Shown here: positions 26,972-34,221 of the stretch, in pieces
How the letters are laid out: every line of letters begins with the position of its first letter
Numbering within the stretch: position 1 is the first letter of the stretch
DNA from: Sphingomonas sp. HMP6
Lineage (GTDB): Bacteria; Pseudomonadota; Alphaproteobacteria; Sphingomonadales; Sphingomonadaceae
Direction: 5' to 3'
DNA length: 64,000 bases
Assembly (NCBI RefSeq): GCF_013374095.1
Contig: NZ_AP022672.1
Location: 2,807,501 to 2,871,500 of the forward strand
Position numbers and translations under genes: made by a program
The notes under the pieces: model-generated
Databases searched by the model: none
What the model was told of the DNA's origin: nothing
Seen by the model: the letters and a program-made list of their open reading frames with translations, nothing else

Positions 26972-27986
26972 TGCCAGGGCAAGGCAGGCCGCTGCGTTTT
27001 CTAGGCGCTGTGCTCGGCGGATGGATCGGCCTGCGCGTCGTGATGCTGTGGCCGCAACTCGATTCGCCCGCAGCGATATTGCGCGCAGTGGCCCCGCCGC
27101 CGATCGCTGCTGCGCAGCCCCCACAGAACGCGCACCCCAGCGCCGTGACAGGGCGCGGCTTGGTGTGGACACCGGGGCCCCCCGGCTCGCGCGCCGCCAT
27201 AGCGCTCGCACCGCGCCGCGCCGCCGATCCCACCCGCGTCGCGCTCGCCTTGCTTGGGCTAGTGCGCTTCGGCGATCCCGTGCCGGTGGAGGATACCGCC
27301 GCATTGCTGCCGGGCATCCCGCGCCCGATCCCGCCCGCACCGTCGCTGCGGCCACCGTCGCGCTGGTCGCGCAGTGCCTGGGTGGTTGCGCGCGGTGGCG
27401 CGGGGATCGCACCGGGGGGCTGGGCGGCCAGCTCGGTGGATCACAAGCGGGTGCTCGGGTCGCGTATCTTTTCGATCGCAAGCATCGCATCGCGCTCGCG
27501 GGTCGCGTCACATCTCCGCTCGGGCGCGGCCTGCGCGAGGCGGCGATCGGCGTGGAGTGGCAGCCGACGCGCCTGCCCATCCGTGTGGTCGCCGAACAGC
27601 GCTTCGCCGTGGATGGCGGGCGCAGCGGCCCTGCGCTTGGCATGGTCGGCGGTATCGGCCCGGTCGCGTTGCCGCGCGATTTCCGGCTGGAGGCTTATGG
27701 TCAGGCGGGTGTGATCCGCCGCGCGGTGACCGAGCCCTATGCCGATGGTGCCGTACGCATTGCGCACCCGCTCGCGACTGTCGGCGGCGTGCCGATCGAT
27801 CTGGGCGCCGGGGTGTGGGGCGGTGCGCAGCGCGGCGCGGCGCGGCTCGATCTTGGTCCGTCGGTGGGCGTATCGCTCCCGCTCGGCCAGCAAAGGGTGC
27901 GCGTGATGCTCGATTGGCGGCAACGTGTGGCGGGCGATGCCCGGCTAGGTTCAGGCGCGGCGCTGACGCTCGGTACCGACTTTTAG
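26971..27986 (+). CDS. NfrA C-terminal-like outer-membrane protein, apparently frameshifted
   Basis: Starts MPGQGRPLRFLGAVLGGWIGLRVVML (signal anchor), then a Pro/Ala-rich linker. Coding sense continues in frame 1 to SAWVVARGGAGIAPGG and then resumes in frame 3 with LGGQLGGSQAGARVAYLFDR, ending LGSGAALTLGTDF at 27986. The frames join across the G6 run at 27414-27419; one extra G would restore a single frame of about 338 residues. The second half is rich in alternating beta strands and resembles the C-terminal barrel region of NfrA. As written the frame-1 product stops at 27714. It is partner to the NfrB-like gene. Confidence 0.65.
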
Positions 27987-27988
27987 GC

Positions 27989-29887
27989 CTAGCGCGCGCC
28001 GACCACTACGCTGACGAGCAATCGCCGCCCGAGTTCGGGGAAGCCCACCGCCGTCTCGGCCCGGCTGTCGGCGAGATTGCGCAACACCGCGCTCACCGCG
28101 ACCCCGCCCGAACCCGTCCAGCGCGCACCGATATCCGCCTGCGCCCGGCCGCGTGTCGCGACCAGCCCGGTCGGTACCGAGCTGTCGGCATAATCGCCGT
28201 TGAAGCGCACCGCGCTGTTCAGCTCGATTCGGCGCGACGGACGCCAGGCGAGCCGGAGATTTCCCTGCCAGTTGGGACGGTTGCGCAGGGGCGTCGGGCT
28301 GTCGATGTGGAGCCAGGTCAGCGCCCCCGACACGTCGATCGTGCGCCCGGCACGCAGCGTCGCGTCGCTTTCTATGCCCCTGATTGTCACCCGGTCGCGA
28401 TTGACCAGCGCGAAGCTCTGCGGGTCGAAATCGATCAGGTCGCGGAAGCGATTATCGAAATAGGCCAGATGCAAACGGTGTCCGCCGCGCGTCCATTCCG
28501 CGCCCGCCTCCCAATTGCGGCTGCGCTCGGGCCGCAACCCGGGCCGACCGATTAGCGGATTGCCGAGCGCATAGAAGCTGGGAAGCTTGAAACCGGTGCC
28601 GTAGCGCGCGAACAGCACCGGCAGATGCGCCGCCGGCTGCCACCCCATCCCACCGCGCCCGGTCCATACCCGCGGACCGCCGCGAACCGCATCGTAGCGC
28701 CCCGCCGCGGTGAGCGTGAAGCCCAGACCGGGACGCAAAATACCTTCGGCAAAACCGCTCAGCGTCCGCCGATCGATGCGGAAGTCGGTCGGCAGCGGGA
28801 AGCCAAAATCGATCGTGCCGGTGCTGCGGCCGTGTTCGTCGAGCAGCGCCCCGCCGACCGTCGCGGTCAGCGGGCCAAGCGTCGCGGTCACATCCGCGAT
28901 CGCCTCTACCCGCGACAGCCGGTTGCGCACGGTGATCGCCGGGACCGCCGACAGGATCCCGGGGCGGATCGCGGGGGTCGCCGACTGGTCGGTCTGCTGC
29001 GACCAGCTGAGCGACAGATTGGGCCGCACCGCCGCCTCCGGGCCGCGCCGCAGCGACGCGCCGAGCGTCCACACGCTACCGCTGCCCGTCTCCTGCGCGC
29101 GGTTGACCGCCAGCCGCGGACCGCCGCTATCCTGCGGAAAGGCGCGATGCGCGTTGGTCGCGTACAGGCCGAGCAGCGCCGCGTCATAGCCGCCGATCCG
29201 CTGTCGCAGCCGCGCAATGCCTTGCCCACGCTGCACGTCGGATCCGGCGTCGCTTGCGCCGCTGTCATAGGCCGCGGCACCGAGCAGCAGCCCGCCGCTC
29301 TTCCAGCCGTGCGCGAGCGTGACGCCACCGCCGCGCTCGCTGTCGCTGCCCGCCATGACGCGGCCGCTCACGTCGGTGGACGCGCGTCGCGGGTCGCGCA
29401 GCCGGATGTTGATCACACCGGCCAGCGCATCCGACCCGTGCACCGCCGAAGCAGCCCCCCGCTCGACCTCGACCGCCGCGACCAGAGCGGGGTCGAGCAA
29501 GGTGAAATCGAAGGCACCGCCCTGGCTGTTGGTCGCATTGTGCACGCGGATGCCGTCGAGGAGCACCAGCGAGAAATTGGGCTCGCCGCCGCGCACTGAA
29601 ACGAAGCTGCCCCCGCCGACGCCATTGGTCGACACCGCGCGCACCCCTGCGACATCGTTGAGCGCATCGAGCAGCGTGGGCGGCTGCAGCCGCGCGATCG
29701 TCTCGGCCGAAATCGTTGCGGGGGCCGCGGTGCCATCCGAGCCGGTGCGCGACGCGGTCACCACGATCGGTGCGGGGTCGCTCGACTCGGTCGCGCTTTG
29801 CGCCTGAGCCGTACCCGCCGCGACGGTGCAACTTACGACCGCCAGTGTGGCCGCACCGATCCGATTACGCATAGCAACGATCATCAT
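27989..29887 (-). CDS. TonB-dependent outer-membrane receptor, BtuB-like
   Basis: Encodes about 632 residues. Signal peptide (MRNRIGAATLAVVSCTVAAGTAQAQS), TonB-box-like APIVVTASRTGS, plug domain (LLDALNDVAGVRAVSTNG, SVRGGEPNFSLVLLDGIRVH, VERGAASAVHGSDALAGVIN) and a C-terminal 22-strand-type barrel. Length and plug fit vitamin B12/BtuB-type receptors; the ligand is uncertain. It ends ...VSVVVGAR and lacks the usual terminal Phe. The start (MMIVAMRNR) follows GGGGAA; ATG 29872 is an alternative. No convincing cobalamin riboswitch was found upstream. It ends 2 bp from the NfrA-like gene, convergently. Confidence 0.85.
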   Translation of the reverse strand: MMIVAMRNRIGAATLAVVSCTVAAGTAQAQSATESSDPAPIVVTASRTGSDGTAAPATISAETIARLQPPTLLDALNDVAGVRAVSTNGVGGGSFVSVRGGEPNFSLVLLDGIRVHNATNSQGGAFDFTLLDPALVAAVEVERGAASAVHGSDALAGVINIRLRDPRRASTDVSGRVMAGSDSERGGGVTLAHGWKSGGLLLGAAAYDSGASDAGSDVQRGQGIARLRQRIGGYDAALLGLYATNAHRAFPQDSGGPRLAVNRAQETGSGSVWTLGASLRRGPEAAVRPNLSLSWSQQTDQSATPAIRPGILSAVPAITVRNRLSRVEAIADVTATLGPLTATVGGALLDEHGRSTGTIDFGFPLPTDFRIDRRTLSGFAEGILRPGLGFTLTAAGRYDAVRGGPRVWTGRGGMGWQPAAHLPVLFARYGTGFKLPSFYALGNPLIGRPGLRPERSRNWEAGAEWTRGGHRLHLAYFDNRFRDLIDFDPQSFALVNRDRVTIRGIESDATLRAGRTIDVSGALTWLHIDSPTPLRNRPNWQGNLRLAWRPSRRIELNSAVRFNGDYADSSVPTGLVATRGRAQADIGARWTGSGGVAVSAVLRNLADSRAETAVGFPELGRRLLVSVVVGAR

Positions 29888-30048
29888 TTGCGGCTTCCCC
29901 CCAACACCCGTTTGGAATGTGGCAAATTTATCGGCGGCGGTCACGGCCCGGCGGGCGGTGAAAGGACCAATCCGGGCGAATCGCCGATTGTGTCCGCTTG
30001 GCAGCGGGCGTAGCCAGGGATCCTCGGCTTTTAGCGAGGACAAGCGCG

Positions 30049-31035
30049 ATGATCGGTGCTCTGAAGCCTATCGTTCGAATGGTCGCCGTGGCGGGGCTTG
30101 GGTTGGCCGCGTCGTTCGGCAGTGCGCAGACCTACGAAACCTACGGCGTCCATAACGATCCCAAGGTCAGCCCGTGCCAATCGCCCGATTGCCGCTATCC
30201 GCGCGCGCCGGGCACGCCCGCCGATCCGGTCTATCCGGCCTATTGGTCGGCGAAGTGGACGATGTACCGGGTCTTCAACAGCTATCAGAAATACGGCCCG
30301 CCCTATCGCGGTCGGCCGCCGCTCCCGCTGCGTCCGGGGCGTGATTACGAGATATCCTACGGCGCGACCTATTATGATTCGACGTGGCGCGGACGCTCGG
30401 GCGAGGGCGCGATGATGGAGCATTACGACAAGCGCTGCTTGCCGATCTTCCCCATCTCGAACCATTTCACCTGCTCGTTCATCTCGCTCGGCGACACAGC
30501 TTTTTTCGTCACCTATCCGCAGGATCGGCCAAAGGGCATGCCGCCGGTGTGCCTGTTCTCGCCTGCCAACCACCCGCCGCGGCGCGATTTCATATCGCAT
30601 CTGCCGTATAGCGCGGGCGACAGCGCGCGGATCGGCCCGGGCGGGCAGGGCTATTCGTTCTGGATCGCGGCCGATGGCGGCAAAGTGGTGCAGACCGGGG
30701 CCAGCCCTGATCGCACCGCCGACCAGGCGATCCTGTTCGGCTATGGGTTCAAGGCAGACGGCAGCGCGCAGCAAGTGCCACAATCCTTCTATTTCTCGGG
30801 CTATCCGCTCGCCCCCGCCAATGCGCCGATCGTCAGCCAGAATTACACCAGCTTCGCGCCCGTTCGCCCCGATCCGGCCAAGACCTGGAATCAAGTGAGT
30901 GGTCTCGATCCCGCCACGCTGCCGGCGTGCCATTTGTTCGACCCGGTGAGTAGCCCGAAGGATGCGCTGATGGGCAAGTCCGTTGGCACGCGCGCGCCAA
31001 CCTGGGGCGATATCGGGCGATGGAGGAAACGCTAG
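30049..31035 (+). CDS. Secreted protein of unknown function
   Basis: Encodes 328 residues. The N-terminus (MIGALKPIVRMVAVAGLGLAASFGSAQ) is a signal peptide. The mature part is rich in Tyr, Pro and Gly. A Cys pair lies in SPCQSPDC, with later Cys residues in KRCLPIF, HFTCSF, PVCLF and LPACHLF, which suggests disulfides. No domain recognised. It is divergent from the TonB receptor (161 bp) and preceded by a small stem-loop (TCCTCG/CGAGGA near 30020-30040). A GAGGA site lies upstream of the ATG. Confidence 0.6.
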   Translation: MIGALKPIVRMVAVAGLGLAASFGSAQTYETYGVHNDPKVSPCQSPDCRYPRAPGTPADPVYPAYWSAKWTMYRVFNSYQKYGPPYRGRPPLPLRPGRDYEISYGATYYDSTWRGRSGEGAMMEHYDKRCLPIFPISNHFTCSFISLGDTAFFVTYPQDRPKGMPPVCLFSPANHPPRRDFISHLPYSAGDSARIGPGGQGYSFWIAADGGKVVQTGASPDRTADQAILFGYGFKADGSAQQVPQSFYFSGYPLAPANAPIVSQNYTSFAPVRPDPAKTWNQVSGLDPATLPACHLFDPVSSPKDALMGKSVGTRAPTWGDIGRWRKR

Positions 31036-31101
31036 TCCTGGAGCGGTAATCCTGCGGAGCCGCTCGCTTCGCGATGCCGGGGTAACCACGCCGACGCGAA
31101 A

Positions 31102-31132
31102 AACCCCGGTGGCCGATCGGGCCACCGGGGTT
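31102..31132 (-). terminator. Rho-independent terminator downstream of flagellin
   Basis: A perfect 13-bp stem (31102-31114 with 31120-31132) with a 5-base loop. Read on the minus strand, the hairpin is followed by TTTTTCG, so it is a strong terminator for the flagellin transcript, about 90 bases past the flagellin stop. On the plus strand it is followed only by TTCTTGCT, so it may also act weakly on the convergent gene. Confidence 0.85.
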
Positions 31133-31222
31133 CTTGCTAGACCGTCCCTCGCCAGGGAGCCAGGGATAGCCCGCTCGGCCCCGACACCCTTATAGGGGGG
31201 CGGGTGCCAGGGCCGGTCTCGT

Positions 31223-32032
31223 TTAGCCGAGCAGCTTCAGCACGCCCTGCTGCGACTGGTTCGCCTGGGCGAGCAGTGCGGTCGACGCCTGGCTGAGGAT
31301 CTGCGCCTTGGCGAGGCTGGTCGTCTCGGTCGAGAAGTCGACGTCTTCGATCCGGCTGCGCGCGTCGGTCAAATTGGCGACATTGGTTGTCAGGTTGTTG
31401 ACCACCGAGCTCAGACGGCTCTGGCCGGCACCGAGCGAAGCGCGGGTCGTGGCCACTGCCTTCAGCGCCGTGTCGAGATCGGTCAGCGCTGCCGTGGCAC
31501 CGGCTGAGGTCGAAATGTCGGATGCGATCGCATCGTCGAGATCGATGCCGCCGACGTTGAGGGTGACAGTATCCGTGCCTGCCGAACCGGTCTGAATCTT
31601 GACCGTTGCAGCAGCCTTGCTGAGCAGCGAAACGCCGTTGAAGTTGGTCTTGCTCTGAATGTCGGTCAGCTGACCGGTCAGCTCGGTAACTTCGGCCTGC
31701 AGGTTAGTGCGGTCGTCGTCGCTATAGGTGCCCGATGCGGACTGAACCGACAGCTCGCGGACGCGCTGCAGGATGTTGGTGACTTCGCCGAGCGCGCCGT
31801 CTGCCGTCTGCGACAGTGCGATGCCATCGTTCGAATTGCGGATCGCCTGGTTCTGACCCTTGATCTGCGAGGTCAGCGACGATGCGATGGCGAGGCCGGC
31901 GGCGTCGTCCTTCGCGGAGTTGATGCGCTTGCCGGTCGAGAGGCGTTCGATGCTGGTCTGCAGCGCTGCGCTTGCCGAGTTCGAGGCGTTGGTCGCGCGG
32001 AGTGCGGCGACGTTGGTTCCGATAACAGTCAT
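31223..32032 (-). CDS. fliC: Flagellin
   Basis: Encodes 269 residues. N-terminal D0/D1 region [20 protein letters not shown] with [24 protein letters not shown], and C-terminal D1/D0 region [25 protein letters not shown] ... QGVLKLLG (shown in parts). The middle domain is only about 70 residues, so this is a minimal flagellin without large D2/D3 domains. It polymerises into the flagellar filament. A GGAGAT ribosome site lies 7 bases before the ATG. It is oriented opposite the fli operon and shares with it the 258-bp spacer 32033-32290, where I could not place a convincing sigma-54 or sigma-28 promoter. Confidence 0.95.
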   Translation of the reverse strand: MTVIGTNVAALRATNASNSASAALQTSIERLSTGKRINSAKDDAAGLAIASSLTSQIKGQNQAIRNSNDGIALSQTADGALGEVTNILQRVRELSVQSASGTYSDDDRTNLQAEVTELTGQLTDIQSKTNFNGVSLLSKAAATVKIQTGSAGTDTVTLNVGGIDLDDAIASDISTSAGATAALTDLDTALKAVATTRASLGAGQSRLSSVVNNLTTNVANLTDARSRIEDVDFSTETTSLAKAQILSQASTALLAQANQSQQGVLKLLG

Positions 32033-32290
32033 GGGTCTATCTCCATTATGGTCCGGCAATCCCGCCGCCCCCTATCGGAGAGCCGAGCCGCCAAAGGTGG
32101 TAACGACCGGCTGATCTGGAGATTAAGCACTTTTGCAAACCACGTCGGTTTTTCGCGGTTTTGCGGGCCTATTATAGCGGATTGCGGCACGCCACGCTGC
32201 CGGATGCGGAAATTCTTTGCCGCTGCGGCAGCATGTTTAACGGCTCGTTTACCAAAGATGCCGCATTCCCCGTTCGACAGGGGGAATTCC

Positions 32291-33589
32291 ATGCGTTCGA
32301 TCGTTCCATCCGCCGCCATTCTGCGCCAGCATTATCCGCTGGTATCGGCGCTTCGTGCTCAAGGTTTCGTGATCGGTGGTGGTGCCGACACCAAGGCACG
32401 CAGCGGCGACCTCTATCTGGTGGCGGAGGGGGAAACTCCGCCGGCGGCCGCGCGCACCGTCGTGATCGGATCGGACGCACGCTGCATCATTCCCTCGCGC
32501 GACGGCAGCCCGGCACGCGTTTCGTTCGGTTCCGCCGATGCCGCGGTTGGCGCTGGCTTCGTCCGCGCACTGCTCGCCGAGCCCGAAATGCCGACCGCCG
32601 CCGATCCCGAGAGCCTCGCGCTCTACGCGCTGGCCGAACGCGTCGCCGCGGCGGACATTACAGTGCTGATCAACGGCCTGACCGGCACTGGTAAGGAAGT
32701 CCTAGCCCGCGCGATCCATTTGAATTCGGCGCGCGCAACCGGGCCGTTCATCGCGATCAATTGCGCCGCCCTTCCCGAAACCATGCTCGAAGCGATGCTG
32801 TTCGGGCATCAGAAAGGTGCCTTCACCGGCGCATCCTCGGGCGGCGAAGGCTTTTTCCGTGCCGCGAACGGCGGCACGCTGCTGCTCGACGAAATCGCCG
32901 AAATGCCGCTCCAGCTTCAGGCGAAACTGCTGCGCGCGCTGCAGGAACGTGAAGTCGTGCCGATCGGCGCGACCAGCCCGCAAGCGATCGACGTCCGCGT
33001 CATCGCCTGCGCCAACCGCGATTTGCAGGACGAAGTCGCGGCCGGCCGCTTCCGCGCCGATCTTTACTATCGCCTGTCGGTGTTCCCGCTGACGACCAAG
33101 CCGCTGGCCGAGCGCCCGCAGGATATCCCTGCGCTCGCCGCGACATTGATCCTGCGCCACGCCGGCAAGCGCCAGACGATCCCGTGGCCCGACATGTCGG
33201 CGATCGATTTGCTGCTGCGCCACGATTGGCCGGGCAATGTCCGCGAGCTGGAGAATGTCGTGCAGCGCGCGCTGCTGTTTGCAGGCGGCGATACGGTTTC
33301 GGCCGAACACATCGTGTTCGATCGCCCGAGCGCGTTGCAAGCGAGCGCGGCGAATGATCAGTCGGCACCCGCGACGCCCCCCGCAACTCTGGGCAACATC
33401 GTGCAGATGCACGAATTCCAGGCGATCCGCGAAACGCTGGCGGCGTGCAACGGCAGCCGGGTCGAAACCGCGCGGCGGCTCGGTATTTCCGAGCGCACGC
33501 TGCGCTACCGCCTCGCCAAGGCGCGCGAACAGGGTGATGACATCGTGACCACCGCCAATCGGACCGCCAACCGGAGTGTATGGGCATGA
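32291..33589 (+). CDS. Sigma-54-dependent flagellar regulator (FlbD-like AAA+ activator)
   Basis: Encodes 432 residues. The AAA+ domain carries Walker A GLTGTGKE (129-136), the sigma-54 contact loop GAFTGA (about 176-181), Walker B GTLLLDEIAEM and the R-finger region. The C-terminal Fis-type helix-turn-helix ends in VETARRLGISERTLRYRL. The first ~125 residues do not show the Asp/Asp/Lys set of a receiver domain. By position at the head of the fli operon it is probably the FlbD-type activator of class II flagellar genes. The ATG follows GGGGGAA. Its stop overlaps fliE (ATGA). Confidence 0.88.
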   Translation: MRSIVPSAAILRQHYPLVSALRAQGFVIGGGADTKARSGDLYLVAEGETPPAAARTVVIGSDARCIIPSRDGSPARVSFGSADAAVGAGFVRALLAEPEMPTAADPESLALYALAERVAAADITVLINGLTGTGKEVLARAIHLNSARATGPFIAINCAALPETMLEAMLFGHQKGAFTGASSGGEGFFRAANGGTLLLDEIAEMPLQLQAKLLRALQEREVVPIGATSPQAIDVRVIACANRDLQDEVAAGRFRADLYYRLSVFPLTTKPLAERPQDIPALAATLILRHAGKRQTIPWPDMSAIDLLLRHDWPGNVRELENVVQRALLFAGGDTVSAEHIVFDRPSALQASAANDQSAPATPPATLGNIVQMHEFQAIRETLAACNGSRVETARRLGISERTLRYRLAKAREQGDDIVTTANRTANRSVWA

Positions 33590-33948
33590 GCATCGACGGA
33601 ATCGGTGGTGGTGGCGGCGCGATGAGCGTCGACCGCGTGATGGCGCTCCGCGCGCAAATCCTCGAACGCAACCAGGCACTCGCGCGCGCTGGTGCAAGCG
33701 ACGGGCCGGCAGCGACCCAAGCCAAGCCGTCCAGCTTCGCCGCGACGATGGAAGACGCGCTGAAGAGCGTGAACCAGGGCCAGGTCGAGGCCGGTCGCCT
33801 GTCCGAAGCCTATGAACGCGGCGAGACGATCGACATCGCGAAAGTGATGATGGCGCGTCAGCAAGCGTCGGTCGGCTTCGAGGCAACGCTGCAAGTCCGC
33901 AACAAACTCCTGTCCGCTTACAAGGACATCATGAGCATGCCGGTATAA
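33586..33948 (+). CDS. fliE: Flagellar hook-basal body protein FliE
   Basis: Encodes about 120 residues from an ATG overlapping the regulator stop (ATGA); ATG 33580 is also in frame. FliE character: FAATMEDALKSVNQGQVEA, then IDIAKVMMARQQASVGFEA and a C-terminal VRNKLLSAYKDIMSMPV. FliE joins the MS ring to the proximal rod. An unusual Gly run (GIGGGGGA) occurs near the N-terminus. The gene is followed directly by the 269-bp structured element. Confidence 0.93.
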   Translation: MSIDGIGGGGGAMSVDRVMALRAQILERNQALARAGASDGPAATQAKPSSFAATMEDALKSVNQGQVEAGRLSEAYERGETIDIAKVMMARQQASVGFEATLQVRNKLLSAYKDIMSMPV

Positions 33949-33950
33949 TG

Positions 33951-34219
33951 GGGGTGTGTCCTCATCATCTGCAGGGGCCAGCATTGCCCGGAGCGCCACA
34001 CCGGCAAGGAACGGTGCGCCGTCGCGTAGCAGAGCTACGCGCAAGTGGTGTGACGCAGCCGGTGTGGCGCTCCGGGCAACCCCCGCGGGGCGGGCGCCTT
34101 TTGCCTCACGGCAGCGTTGCTCGTCGGTCACGATGGCAAACCATCGCTCCCTTCTCGCGCCTCCCCGTGAGGCAAAATCCGCTCCGTGATGGCCCCTGCA
34201 GATGATGAGGACACACCCC
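33951..34219. repeat. Highly structured 269-bp inverted-repeat element between fliE and fliF
   Basis: Perfect 30-bp terminal inverted repeats (33951-33980 and 34190-34219) enclose two further stems: a 22-bp perfect stem (33984-34005 with 34058-34079) capped by a CGCGTAGC/GCTACGCG hairpin (34023-34041), and a 13-bp stem (34099-34111 with 34165-34177) capped by a CGATGG/CCATCG hairpin (34131-34146). A CCCCGCGGGG palindrome (34081-34090) sits between them. No credible ORF. It could be a non-autonomous mobile element (MITE-like) or a folded mRNA element; function unknown. Its right end lies 2 bp before the fliF ATG. Confidence 0.85.
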
Positions 34220-34221
34220 AA

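Noticed and set aside
25421..27643. Upstream extension of the macroglobulin frame for over 700 codons
   Set aside because: A signal peptide and a GGAGGG ribosome site fix the start at about 25417; the extension is antisense to the glycosyltransferase and NfrA-like genes and is Arg-rich.
29888..30048. Possible cobalamin riboswitch upstream of the BtuB-like receptor (GGGTGTTGGGGGGAAGCCG on the minus strand)
   Set aside because: The GGTG and GGGAA pieces are present, but the conserved B12 box and the CCCCGCAACTG segment that should follow are absent, and the coding start comes too soon.
32100..32230. Sigma-54-like GG-N10-GC matches between flagellin and the regulator
   Set aside because: Several spacings fit by chance in GC-rich DNA, but none has a good TGGCAC and TTGCA pair; the best visual match on the flagellin side has an 11-base spacer.
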